Below, piece after piece: positions 14,774-22,992 of a stretch of 64,000 nt of DNA; position 1 is the first letter of the stretch, and each line of letters opens with the position of its first letter. Under the pieces are notes generated by a model that searched no databases, was not told the DNA's origin, and saw only the letters and a program-made list of their open reading frames with translations. Location of the stretch: assembly GCA_964480525.1 (NCBI GenBank), contig CAYZOV010000001.1:1-64000 (forward strand), given 5' to 3'. The position numbers and the translations under genes were made by a program. The DNA comes from JAAZZIT01 sp964480525. GTDB lineage: Bacteria > Bacillota > Clostridia > Oscillospirales > Ruminococcaceae.

Positions 14774-17089
14774 TTAAACATTGTGCTTAACTCTGTCCGT
14801 AACCTCGGCACGTTTTGCGTTGTTGAAACGGTCGATTGTACCAACAAGATAGCCTGTAATTCTTCTGATTCTTTCAAAATCTCTCTGATGTTCAGCTTCG
14901 GTTCTGCCACACTTAGGACAGGTATCCTCGATAATACCCGTGTATCCGCAAACAGGGTCACGGTCAACAGGGTGGTTGATTGCACCGTATCCAATACCGC
15001 TTTCTTTCATACAACGAACGATTTTCTCAAACGCTGCAAGGTTTGTTGTCGGGTCGCCGTCAAGCTCGATATAGCTGATGTGACCTGCGTTTGTGAGGTT
15101 GTGATACGGAGCCTCGATTTTGATTTTTTCAAAAGCGCTGATTGGGTAGTAAACAGGAACGTGGAACGAGTTTGTGTAATAATCTCTGTCCGTAACTCCC
15201 TCAATTTCCCCAAAACGCTCCTTGTCCATTCTGACAAAACGTCCCGAAAGCCCCTCAGCAGGAGTTGCCAAAAGTGAGAAATTAAGACCTGTTCTCTTAC
15301 ATTCCTCTTCCATTCTTTCTCTCATACGAGTAACAATTTCCATACCTAATTCTCTAGCTTCTTCGCTTTCGCCGTGGTGCTTACCGATGAGAGATTTAAG
15401 ACATTCCGCAAGTCCGATAAAACCTACGGACAACGTGCCGTGTTTGAGAACTTCGCCCACCTCGTCGTTGATGTCGAGGTTTTCCGAACCAATCCAAACG
15501 CCCTGACCCATAAGGAACGGATAGTTTTTAACCTTTTTGGAAGCCTGAATTTTAAATCTGTGCATAAGCTGGTCGATACACAAATCCATCATTTCATCAA
15601 GGGAATCAAAGAATGTACCCACATTGCCCTTTGCTTTAATTGCAAGACGTGGCAGGTTAATTGATGTAAACGAAAGGTTTCCACGACCTGTAACAATTTC
15701 GTTTGTCGGGTCGTAATTGTTTCCGATAACTCTTGTACGACAGCCCATATAAGCGATTTCGGTGTCAGGGTTGCCCTCTTTGTAATACTGGAGGTTAAAC
15801 GGAGCGTCAATAAACGAGAAGTTAGGGAAAAGACGCTTTGCCGAAACTCTGCAAGCAAGCTTGAACAAATCATAGTTAGGGTCTGTTGGGTTGTAGTTTA
15901 CACCCTCCTTAACCTTGAAAATATGAATTGGGAAAATAGGTGTTTCGCCGTTTCCAAGACCTGCCTCTTGAGCCAAAAGAACGTTTTTAATAACCATTCT
16001 GCCCTCTGTTGAGGTGTCCATACCGTAGTTAATTGAGCTAAACGGCGTCTGGGCGCCCGCTCTGGAATTCATGGTGTTAAGGTTGTGGATAAGAGCCTCC
16101 ATTGCCTGATAGGTCTGTCTGTCGGTTTCCTTAACAGACGTATCGTATGCAAACTTCTGAATCTTAGCAATAGTATTTTCATCAGCGTACTCTTTCAAAA
16201 GTTCGGCTTCGATTTTCTGATAATCATTATCGTTTGCAAGCTTCGGTTCAATGCCGTTTTCTTCCTTAATTTTCTTAGCAATACCCTTTGCTACGTCCAA
16301 AGAATTTTCCACGTCAGCAAGCATACCCAAGCCTCTGTGAACATTTTCAACATATCTCTGAACGAAAGTCTTTGCAACGCCCTTTGCCATATCATAGTCA
16401 AACTTAGGAATTGACTGTCCGCCGTGCTGGTCGTTCTGGTTTGACTGGATAGCGATACACGCAAGTGCCGAATAGCTGATGATATTATTAGGTGTTCTCA
16501 AATGTCCGTGACCTGTGGAAAAGCCCTTGTCAAAAAGCTTTGTAAGGTCAATTTGAGTACAGGTTGTTGTAAGTGTGTAAAAGTCCAAATCGTGAATGTG
16601 AATGTCGCCCTCTGCGTGAGCCTTAGCGTGTTTCGGGTCAAGCACATACATTTCGTAAAATTCCTTTGCACCCACCGAACCGTACTTGAGCATTGTACCC
16701 ATAGCTGTGTCGCCGTCGATATTTGCGTTTTCTCTCTTAATGTCGCTGTCTTTTGCAGGCTTGAAAGTCAAATCCTCATAAACTTTCATAAGTCTGGTGT
16801 TCATTTCTCTTGCTCTGGTTCTGTTTGAACGATAAAGAATGTATGCCTTTGCTGTCTGTGCGTGTCCGTTTTCGATAAGCACCTTTTCAACAATGTCCTG
16901 AATTTCCTCAACGCTAGGTGTGGTGTTTCCGCTTGCTTGCAAAACGTCCCCAACCATTCCCGCAAGTTCCAAAGCTTCTTCATAATCGTTTCCGCCTACT
17001 GCCTGTGCAGCCTTGAAAATTGCATTTGCAATCTTTTCAATGTTAAATGTAACCTGTCTGCCATCTCTCTTTTTAATTCTGATAATCAT
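14774..17089 (-). CDS. nrdD: Anaerobic (class III) ribonucleoside-triphosphate reductase
   Basis: A 771-residue glycyl-radical enzyme that reduces ribonucleotides without oxygen. An N-terminal ATP-cone (from MIIRIKKRDGRQVTFN) comes first. The C-terminal zinc site is CGYTG...CPKCG and the glycyl radical motif RRITGYLVG places Gly at about residue 746. The start at 17089 has GGGAGG eight bases upstream. Transcription begins at a consensus promoter overlapped by one of two NrdR-like boxes. nrdG follows. Confidence 0.96.
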   Translation of the reverse strand: MIIRIKKRDGRQVTFNIEKIANAIFKAAQAVGGNDYEEALELAGMVGDVLQASGNTTPSVEEIQDIVEKVLIENGHAQTAKAYILYRSNRTRAREMNTRLMKVYEDLTFKPAKDSDIKRENANIDGDTAMGTMLKYGSVGAKEFYEMYVLDPKHAKAHAEGDIHIHDLDFYTLTTTCTQIDLTKLFDKGFSTGHGHLRTPNNIISYSALACIAIQSNQNDQHGGQSIPKFDYDMAKGVAKTFVQRYVENVHRGLGMLADVENSLDVAKGIAKKIKEENGIEPKLANDNDYQKIEAELLKEYADENTIAKIQKFAYDTSVKETDRQTYQAMEALIHNLNTMNSRAGAQTPFSSINYGMDTSTEGRMVIKNVLLAQEAGLGNGETPIFPIHIFKVKEGVNYNPTDPNYDLFKLACRVSAKRLFPNFSFIDAPFNLQYYKEGNPDTEIAYMGCRTRVIGNNYDPTNEIVTGRGNLSFTSINLPRLAIKAKGNVGTFFDSLDEMMDLCIDQLMHRFKIQASKKVKNYPFLMGQGVWIGSENLDINDEVGEVLKHGTLSVGFIGLAECLKSLIGKHHGESEEARELGMEIVTRMRERMEEECKRTGLNFSLLATPAEGLSGRFVRMDKERFGEIEGVTDRDYYTNSFHVPVYYPISAFEKIKIEAPYHNLTNAGHISYIELDGDPTTNLAAFEKIVRCMKESGIGYGAINHPVDRDPVCGYTGIIEDTCPKCGRTEAEHQRDFERIRRITGYLVGTIDRFNNAKRAEVTDRVKHNV

Positions 17090-17195
17090 AATTTTTCCTC
17101 CCGTCAAAAATCGTAATATTCCACAGTTCTTAAAACAAGCAGTATTTTTTGTACCCTTTTTTAAAATCTGTCGTGATTCTCTAAATTAGCTTTAA

Positions 17196-17211
17196 CCACA
17201 ACATCTTGTGG
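17196..17211 (-). promoter_or_regulatory. NrdR box 1 (candidate)
   Basis: CCACAACATCTTGTGG matches the NrdR consensus acaCwAtATaTwGtgt at most positions and is a near-perfect dyad. It lies downstream of the -10 of nrdD and its centre is 32 bp from that of box 2, three helical turns, as in known NrdR pairs. Confidence 0.65.
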
Positions 17212-17227
17212 TTGCCACGCTGACAAA

Positions 17228-17243
17228 TACAAGTATATAGTAT
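17228..17243 (-). promoter_or_regulatory. NrdR box 2 (candidate)
   Basis: ACAAGTATATAGTATT region, a weaker match (ATATAG core) that overlaps the -10 hexamer of nrdD. The spacing to box 1 (16 bp gap) is the main support. Confidence 0.5.
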
Positions 17244-17260
17244 TTACTTTTTCTTGTCAA
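17232..17260 (-). promoter_or_regulatory. Promoter of nrdDG
   Basis: Minus strand TTGACA, 17 bases, TATACT. Transcription would start near 17225, giving a leader of about 135 nt. Confidence 0.75.
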
Positions 17261-17533
17261 TGTGCAATAAGCACAAAAAGACTTAAAAAAATTATATACA
17301 ATGCACAAGTGACCTAATTGTGGGTTTCAGCAAAACTTTCGCTGTTTTTGAACATATTCATTTTTTGTTAAGCAAAAGGCGTTTTACTTGACGACAATTT
17401 TGTGTGTAAAGTTTTTTCACTTTACAGATAAAATCCCCAAAAACCGCTATTGTATACTAATATAGTATAGTTCCTCGGCGTATATGAATAAGTTTTTCCA
17501 AAGAAACTTATATTTAATTTTAAAAAACAATTT
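17261..17533. other. Non-coding stretch with inverted repeats
   Basis: No gene is supported here. It contains a perfect 7-bp inverted repeat TGTAAAG/CTTTACA (17405-17411 with 17420-17426) and a 17-bp palindrome TATACTAATATAGTATA (17453-17469). Neither has a clear partner gene; both are AT-rich. Confidence 0.5.
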
Positions 17534-17573
17534 GAAAAAAATCCCTGTAAAGCAAAACAACTTTACAGGGATT
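17534..17573 (-). terminator. Terminator of the MATE gene
   Basis: Perfect 13-bp stem AATCCCTGTAAAG / CTTTACAGGGATT with an 8-base loop; T-run on the minus-strand side. It lies 42 bases after the MATE stop. Confidence 0.88.
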
Positions 17574-17614
17574 CAAATGTTAATTTTTTGTTAAGCAAGA
17601 TTTTTAAAAGTTTT

Positions 17615-19015
17615 TCACCCTCGGTTTTCGGTTTGAAAAGAGGTGAACAAGCGCAAAACAAAAACTATGCCCACCGCCAGAGCGACCGCAGCCATAACAG
17701 GCGTCGCCCACAATATATAGTCCGCACCGAACATTTTTCTAATCACAAAAAACAGCACTATGTCAAGCGACCCTTTGTTCAAGAGGGACAAAAAGAAAGG
17801 TTTTGCGCCCTCACCCACAGCCTGAAAAACTGCGATTATTACAAACAACAGAGGATAAATCGCAACGGAAATGCACAGCACACGAAGAAATTTCGCACCG
17901 TAAAAAACGGTTTTTGCGTCACGGATAAAAAATCTGATAAGTTGCGGTGCAAAAACATACGAACAAATACTGCACACCACCGAAAAAATCACCGTGAGCA
18001 TTGCCGAAAATCCCACCACGGATTTCATTCTTTTAATTCTGTTTGAAGAATAGCAATACGCCACAATCGGCAACATACCCTGCGTTATTCCCTGATTTAT
18101 CGCATACGCAAGGGAATCAATTTTTCTCACAACGCCGATTCCTGCAACAGCTTCGCTTGCGCCCATTTCTGCAATCATTCCGTTAAGGAAAAAGTTTGAA
18201 ATTTGTCCCGCTGCCAAAAGAAAAAAGCTAGGGACGCCCGATTTGATAATATCCGACGACGTAACTTTAATATTTTTGTGGTTTTCAAGTGTAAACCGAA
18301 AAATTGTCACCTCTCTGTGGCGAATCAGGTAAAAAACAAAGTACGCCATTGAAACGGCATTAGAAACCGCCGTTGCGATTGCCGCACCTATGACTTCTTT
18401 TCCGTCTGGCAACAACACAAACATAAACAGCGGGTCTAACAGCATATTCAAAACCGCACCCAGAGTTATGCCAAAACCCGCAACTTTCGACTGTCCCGTA
18501 CTGCGTATCAAATGTGCCAAAACAGCGGACAAAACCGTAGGAACACCGCCTATAACCATAGTTATTAAAGTGTATTGCACCGCAAGGTCAATGCTGTTTT
18601 GGTCACCGCCGATTAAAAGCAAAAACGGTCGTGCCACGACGCCCAACAACAGGCTGTAACCCAACGCCATGATAAACGCACCTCTCACCGACAAAACAAA
18701 CGCCCGTCTTGCCCGGTGGTGGTGTTGTTCGCCTACGGCTCTGGTGATAACGCTTGACCCGCCTATGCCGAAAAGATTTGCAATAGCCGTCATTATGTTG
18801 TACACAGGCAAACACAACGAAATTGCAGCCACCGCCGCCGCATTTTCGGTAAGACCCACATACCAGGTGTCAGCAAGATTGTAAATTACGGTGACAATTT
18901 GGCTTATAATTGTAGGAATAATCATAGTGGCTACGGCTTTTGGGACAGGCATATCTGCGTAAATTTCTTTTTCCCTTATGGCTAGCTCGGATTCCTCGTC
19001 AGCATTGTTTTTCAT
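17615..19015 (-). CDS. MATE-family multidrug/sodium antiporter
   Basis: A 466-residue, 12-helix MATE transporter. The N-terminus PVPKAVATMIIPTIISQIVT leads into YNLADTWYVG, the first-repeat signature (helix 1-2, N..D.), and the internal two-fold repeat is visible at NGMIAEMGASEAVAGIG. Members export cationic drugs or metabolites using Na+ or H+. The substrate here is unknown. AAAGG precedes the ATG. It follows the small Thr-rich membrane protein gene after 47 bases and shares its promoter. Confidence 0.92.
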   Translation of the reverse strand: MKNNADEESELAIREKEIYADMPVPKAVATMIIPTIISQIVTVIYNLADTWYVGLTENAAAVAAISLCLPVYNIMTAIANLFGIGGSSVITRAVGEQHHHRARRAFVLSVRGAFIMALGYSLLLGVVARPFLLLIGGDQNSIDLAVQYTLITMVIGGVPTVLSAVLAHLIRSTGQSKVAGFGITLGAVLNMLLDPLFMFVLLPDGKEVIGAAIATAVSNAVSMAYFVFYLIRHREVTIFRFTLENHKNIKVTSSDIIKSGVPSFFLLAAGQISNFFLNGMIAEMGASEAVAGIGVVRKIDSLAYAINQGITQGMLPIVAYCYSSNRIKRMKSVVGFSAMLTVIFSVVCSICSYVFAPQLIRFFIRDAKTVFYGAKFLRVLCISVAIYPLLFVIIAVFQAVGEGAKPFFLSLLNKGSLDIVLFFVIRKMFGADYILWATPVMAAVALAVGIVFVLRLFTSFQTENRG

Positions 19016-19062
19016 AAAATATCAGACCTTTCAATTTTTAAAATTACGAAACCGCCAAAAAA

Positions 19063-19308
19063 TCATTGTGGCGGTGAAATCGTAACAATATTTTCGTCAA
19101 TTGTAGTAGTGGTTGTTGTGGTCTGTTCAGGGGCAGTTGTGGTCGTCGAAATGTTTTCATAAGGCACGGTGGTTGTAGTTGCGGGTTTTTCCTCGTCAAT
19201 CACGTCCTCTAAGCTGGTCTGCACCATATATAATATAAACATTGCCACCAAAAGCAAAACCGCAAAAATCACAATAAATCTAAATCTCAAAACAGGTTTT
19301 TTGTTCAT
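19063..19308 (-). CDS. Small membrane-anchored Thr-rich protein
   Basis: An 81-residue protein: a short basic N-terminus (MNKKPVLRFR), one transmembrane helix (FIVIFAVLLLVAMFILYMV), then an extracytoplasmic tail rich in Thr (ATTTTVPYE, STTTTAPEQTTTTTTT). GAAAGGAG precedes the ATG. The tail resembles the Thr-rich linker of the GH5 lipoprotein encoded divergently. I do not know a family. It may be a membrane-tethered spacer or an accessory protein of the MATE exporter. Confidence 0.75.
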   Translation of the reverse strand: MNKKPVLRFRFIVIFAVLLLVAMFILYMVQTSLEDVIDEEKPATTTTVPYENISTTTTAPEQTTTTTTTIDENIVTISPPQ

Positions 19309-19335
19309 AAAAAATCTCCTTTCGCTCTTTATACT

Positions 19336-19364
19336 ATTATAAAATATAATCGCCTAGCTTGCAA
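19336..19364 (-). promoter_or_regulatory. Promoter of the Thr-rich protein/MATE operon
   Basis: Minus strand TTGCAA, 17 bases, TATAAT, 28 bases before the ATG at 19308. Confidence 0.65.
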
Positions 19365-19410
19365 GTGTTTTTTGAAAAATTTTTGTCATTTTAAATTTAA
19401 TAATTAACTG

Positions 19411-19439
19411 TTGAAATTCACACAAAATAGGTGTACTAT
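19411..19439 (+). promoter_or_regulatory. Promoter of the GH5 gene
   Basis: TTGAAA, 17 bases, TACTAT, with an overlapping TATAAT at 19440-19445. The start codon lies about 83 bases downstream. Confidence 0.5.
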
Positions 19440-19521
19440 TATAATGTGTAACTGCAAATTGTAAATTGCAAAAAGCGTGGGCTATGCGTTTTTTGTTAAA
19501 TAAATTTTAAGGAGTAATTTT

Positions 19522-21138
19522 ATGAAAACGACCAAAAAACTGCTTTGCGGTTTTGTCACCCTTTCGCTTGCGCTGGCTATGACTGCGTGTAGTGATAACG
19601 ACAAACCGTCAACAACAATTTCGTACAAAAACACATCAGCCACAACGACGGCTGTAACCACGACCGTGGACGAAAACACCACTTCGTCGGCACAAACCAC
19701 CGAAGAAGCGCAAACGCCTATCGGCACGACAGAGGACAGCACGTCCGAAGTTACAACTACGACAGGCGAACCGACCAACACAGCAAAACCCGTAACAACC
19801 ACTACGCCAACAGTTACAACCACGCCTACGCAGACGGTTACTGCTTCAAAAACAACCACCACAAAAGCCCCTGTTATAACTTCCACAAAGAAAACCGAAA
19901 CCCAAAAAACGGTTACAACTTCAAGAAAAGCAACGACGACTACGAAGAAAGTTACAACAACCACTAAGAAAGTTACAACGACTACAAAGAAAGTTACTAC
20001 AACAGTAACAACTACGAAAAAAGCTACTACGACGACAACTTATAGTATTCCGAAAAACGACGCTATGGAGCTTGTCAGCGACATGAAAATCGGTTGGAAT
20101 TTGGGCAACACCTTTGACGCAAGCGACTGTTCGTGGCTTTCAAACGAACTTAGCTACGAAACAGGCTGGCAGAACACAAAGACCACCAAAAAGCATATTC
20201 AAATGCTTAAAGACGCAGGCTTTAATTCGGTGAGAATCCCTGTTTCATGGCATAACCACCTGACCGACACAACAAATTACACCATAAGTCAGGCGTGGCT
20301 TAACCGTGTAAAAGAGGTTGTGGATTACTGTATTGAACAGGATATGTACGTCATCATCAACACCCACCACGACATTGACAAAAACTACATTTACCCGGAC
20401 AACGCACATCTCACCCAGTCGAAAAAATATATTAACAGCGTTTGGAAACAGATTGCAAACACCTTTAAAAACTATGACGAGCATTTGCTCTTTGAAAGCA
20501 TGAACGAACCACGACTGGTGGGACACAACAACGAATGGTGGATTAACGCAAGCAATGCTGACTGCAAGGAAGCTATTTCCTGCATTAACACCCTCAATCA
20601 GGAATTTGTAAACACCGTTCGTGCAACAGGCGGAAACAACAAAACACGTTTTCTCCTTGTTACCGGCTACGATTCATCACCTGACGGAGCGCTAAACAGC
20701 GGTTTTGTTCTGCCGACCGACAGCGTTTCCACAAACAAAAACCGCATAATCGTAGAAGTTCACGCATACACACCGTGGAATTTTACCGCAAATTCAAGCG
20801 GAAGCGAAACATGGTCAAGTTCTAACGCAAGCCAGAAACGTGAAATTACAAGCTTTATGGACAAACTTTACAAAACATTTATTAAAAACGGAACAGCCGT
20901 TATAATTGATGAATTCGGCGCAACCGACGGAAACAACCTGACTTCCAGAGTTGACTGGGCGGGATTTTACGTCAGCGAAGCGAAAAAACGTGGTATAACC
21001 TGCTTCTGGTGGGACAACAACGGATTTGCCACAAACGGCGATTATACAAACGGCAACAACTTCGGTCTTTTGGATAGAAAAAATTACACTTGGAAATTCA
21101 CACAAATACTTGACGCAATGATGAAAAGCTTCGACTAA
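19522..21138 (+). CDS. Lipoprotein GH5 endoglucanase with long Thr-rich linker
   Basis: A 538-residue secreted lipoprotein. The signal peptide ends in the lipobox AMTAC (Cys23). Residues 24 to about 175 are a Thr-rich linker, ending in tandem KKVTTTT units. The catalytic (beta/alpha)8 domain starts near Met181 (SDMKIGWNLGNTFD). The acid/base is Glu329 in ESMNEPR and the nucleophile is Glu464 in IDEFGATD; NTHHD and CFWWDNN are further GH5 signatures. The enzyme cleaves beta-1,4-glucan or related beta-glycans. It most resembles the Clostridia cellulases placed in subfamily GH5_4, which I cannot confirm. The linker would hold the enzyme away from the membrane, through the wall. AAGGAG precedes the ATG. 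Confidence 0.93.
   Translation: MKTTKKLLCGFVTLSLALAMTACSDNDKPSTTISYKNTSATTTAVTTTVDENTTSSAQTTEEAQTPIGTTEDSTSEVTTTTGEPTNTAKPVTTTTPTVTTTPTQTVTASKTTTTKAPVITSTKKTETQKTVTTSRKATTTTKKVTTTTKKVTTTTKKVTTTVTTTKKATTTTTYSIPKNDAMELVSDMKIGWNLGNTFDASDCSWLSNELSYETGWQNTKTTKKHIQMLKDAGFNSVRIPVSWHNHLTDTTNYTISQAWLNRVKEVVDYCIEQDMYVIINTHHDIDKNYIYPDNAHLTQSKKYINSVWKQIANTFKNYDEHLLFESMNEPRLVGHNNEWWINASNADCKEAISCINTLNQEFVNTVRATGGNNKTRFLLVTGYDSSPDGALNSGFVLPTDSVSTNKNRIIVEVHAYTPWNFTANSSGSETWSSSNASQKREITSFMDKLYKTFIKNGTAVIIDEFGATDGNNLTSRVDWAGFYVSEAKKRGITCFWWDNNGFATNGDYTNGNNFGLLDRKNYTWKFTQILDAMMKSFD
19930..20040 (+). repeat. Tandem repeat in the GH5 linker
   Basis: A 21-base unit encoding KKVTTTT is repeated about four times with third-position variation, inside the Thr-rich linker. 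Such units change copy number easily. Confidence 0.7.
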
Positions 21139-21163
21139 GCTATAAAAACCAAACAAACATCAT

Positions 21164-21194
21164 AACTCCCCCGTCTTGGACGAGGGAGTTTTTT
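21164..21194 (+). terminator. Terminator of the GH5 gene
   Basis: AACTCCCCCGT / ACGAGGGAGTT stem with one mismatch, followed by TTTT, 26 bases after the stop. Confidence 0.85.
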
Positions 21195-21332
21195 GTGGGG
21201 AAAACGGGGTTTCTAAGCGCATGAATCAGACGTAATCATAGTTGCTATACAGCGTAGCATAACCCCCTCTTTGTGTGCAAAAATCCCCAACGCACCCCAA
21301 AACTTAATCTTTTATCCTGCAAAATACCCCAC

Positions 21333-21366
21333 AAAAAAAGACCTCCCTTTTGTAGGGAAGTCTTTT
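21333..21366 (-). terminator. Terminator of surface protein 1
   Basis: Minus strand AAGACTTCCCT / AGGGAGGTCTT stem, then seven Ts. It closely resembles the terminator after surface protein 2. Confidence 0.8.
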
Positions 21367-21387
21367 AATTTGAATTAAAGTATTAAA

Positions 21388-22659
21388 TTACTTTCTTTTC
21401 TTTGAAGCAACTACTGCTGCGCCTGCAACTGCAAGACCTGCGAAAGCTGTTGCGATACCTGTATTCGGAACTTCGTCCTTTGGAGTTTCGTCTGCCGGCT
21501 TGTCGTCTGTAGGTGTTTCAGTTGGTTCGTCAGGAGTTGTTGGTTCTGTAGGTTCAGTAGGTTCAGTAGGTTCTGTTGGTTCTGTAGGTTCAGTAGGTTC
21601 TGTTGGTTCTGTTGGTTCTGTTGGGTCTGTAGGGTCTGTCGGTTCTGTTGGGTCTGTTGGTTCTGTAGGGTCTGTCGGGTCTGTTGGGTCTGTAGGGTCT
21701 GTTGGTTCTGTCGGGTCTGTTGGTTCTGTAGGGTCTGTTGGTTCTGTTGGGTCTGTTGGAGCTTCGATAATTTCATATGCAATGCTCTTTACAGCAATGT
21801 AAGGTTCTGTTGGTTTTGATTCCCAACCAAGTGCGATAACTTCAAGTGTTCCGCCTGCATAAACGTCCATAGTAACTGTTACGTCCTCTGAACAGTCGCC
21901 TTTCAAAATAACGCTGTCTGCAAATGCGATTGTTACGCCGGTGTCAACTGTTGTTCCCCATTTTGCTTCACCGCCGACTACTGCAGCATAAGTCTTGTTG
22001 CCGTTTGCGTCTGTTGAAACAATCTTGAAATTGCTCCAGTCGTTCCAACCTGCGTTAGGGTTAGCGCTTGTTGCACCTACAGCGATACCGCCGAGTGTGA
22101 TTGTTGCTTTACCGTTTGCTTCAATGTCGGTTTTGTACGGTGAACCGTATGAAACGTTAGCCACATTGTTGTCCTCTACCGGTACTTCAGCAAGTTCAAA
22201 TGTAATATCAACTGTGACATAAGCAGTATACTTGTCAATAGTATCCATTGCAACTACAAAACCATTAGGAAATGCTGAAGGTTCATATTCAAAGTGATTA
22301 TTATCAACAGTTATATTAGTCGAATGCTCAATCTTCCATGTATCTCCCGTAAAAACATCACCTGTCGAAGCAGTATCATAGTCAACTATAGTTCCATTTG
22401 TTTTAAATCGGCCACTAACAGCGTTAGATTCTGCTGAGAAATCAATTATGATTTTTTCACAGTTTTCAGGAATATCCGAGCTTTTGACAACTACAACTCC
22501 TGTTTCAGGTATAGATGCCCAGTCCCAGGTTACGCAATTCCAAAAATCATCACCATATTCAAACGTTTCTGAAATGTCTGCCGCAAATGCGGAAATTGCC
22601 ATTGTTGAAAATGTGAGTGCGCCGACTGCCGCTGCAGTCAAAATTTTCCTAAGTTTCAT
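21388..22659 (-). CDS. Wall-anchored surface protein 1 (VPNTG)
   Basis: A 423-residue secreted protein. The Sec signal is MKLRKILTAAAVGALTFSTM (cleaved after AFA). A beta-rich domain (about 28-165) and a second module (about 168-300, starting NVANVSYGSPYKT) follow, then a long (D/E)PT-repeat stalk. The C-terminal anchor is VPNTG, a hydrophobic stretch and KKRK, an LPxTG-like sorting signal. The second module is shared with surface protein 2. Many aromatic residues (GWNDW, IALGW) in beta-rich modules next to a cellulase gene suggest carbohydrate binding, but this is inference. No sortase gene lies in the window. AAGGAGG precedes the ATG. Confidence 0.8.
   Translation of the reverse strand: MKLRKILTAAAVGALTFSTMAISAFAADISETFEYGDDFWNCVTWDWASIPETGVVVVKSSDIPENCEKIIIDFSAESNAVSGRFKTNGTIVDYDTASTGDVFTGDTWKIEHSTNITVDNNHFEYEPSAFPNGFVVAMDTIDKYTAYVTVDITFELAEVPVEDNNVANVSYGSPYKTDIEANGKATITLGGIAVGATSANPNAGWNDWSNFKIVSTDANGNKTYAAVVGGEAKWGTTVDTGVTIAFADSVILKGDCSEDVTVTMDVYAGGTLEVIALGWESKPTEPYIAVKSIAYEIIEAPTDPTEPTDPTEPTDPTEPTDPTDPTDPTDPTEPTDPTEPTDPTDPTEPTEPTEPTEPTEPTEPTEPTEPTEPTTPDEPTETPTDDKPADETPKDEVPNTGIATAFAGLAVAGAAVVASKKRK
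21532..21756 (-). repeat. Proline-rich (D/E)PT tandem repeat
   Basis: About 25 tandem 9-base units encode alternating EPT and DPT, the stalk of surface protein 1. The antisense frames read GSV repeats and are not genes. Confidence 0.9.
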
Positions 22660-22674
22660 AAATTTTCCTCCTTA

Positions 22675-22698
22675 AATTTTCGGTTTGTACCGATTTTT
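22675..22698 (-). promoter_or_regulatory. Leader hairpin before surface protein 1
   Basis: On the minus strand ATCGGT ACAA ACCGA forms a small hairpin just upstream of AAGGAGG. A hairpin at the same place precedes surface protein 2, although the stem bases differ. Confidence 0.45.
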
Positions 22699-22707
22699 TA
22701 CATTTAT

Positions 22708-22736
22708 ATCATATCACATAATTATTATGATTACAA
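22708..22736 (-). promoter_or_regulatory. Promoter of surface protein 1
   Basis: Minus strand TTGTAA, 17 bases ending TGTGA, TATGAT. Layout and spacer end match the promoter of surface protein 2, and the sequence upstream of the -35 is also alike. Confidence 0.6.
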
Positions 22737-22937
22737 TATACAAATTTACCGAAATGTAATCGTTTTTTTTTTTTATTTTGCACAAAAACTGCACAAATTT
22801 AACAATTTGTTATTCTAAAATAATATATTTCGTTTATAAAACGCCATTACGAATTTTGCGGTTGTTGTCAAAACGTAAAAAGGAAAAATCTTTTTTGAAA
22901 CCCAATAAGAAAAATTCAGTCACATTTTACAACACAA

Positions 22938-22970
22938 CAAAAAAAGACTTCCCGAAAAGGGAAGCCTTTT
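22938..22970 (-). terminator. Terminator of surface protein 2
   Basis: Minus strand AAAGGCTTCCC TTTTC GGGAAGTCTTT followed by Ts. It lies 23 bases after the stop. The remaining 22740-22937 shows no gene. Confidence 0.85.
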
Positions 22971-22992
22971 TATCAGAATTTAAAGTATTAAA

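Noticed and set aside
19482..19964. Val-rich minus-strand frame
   Set aside because: Antisense of the Thr-rich linker of the GH5 gene, with no ribosome-binding site or family motif.
21532..21756. Regular repeat, considered as a CRISPR array
   Set aside because: Units are 9 bases, in frame, with no unique spacers and no cas genes nearby.
21500..21802. Plus-strand frame of GSV repeats
   Set aside because: It is the antisense of the (D/E)PT repeat of surface protein 1; low complexity explains the open frame.
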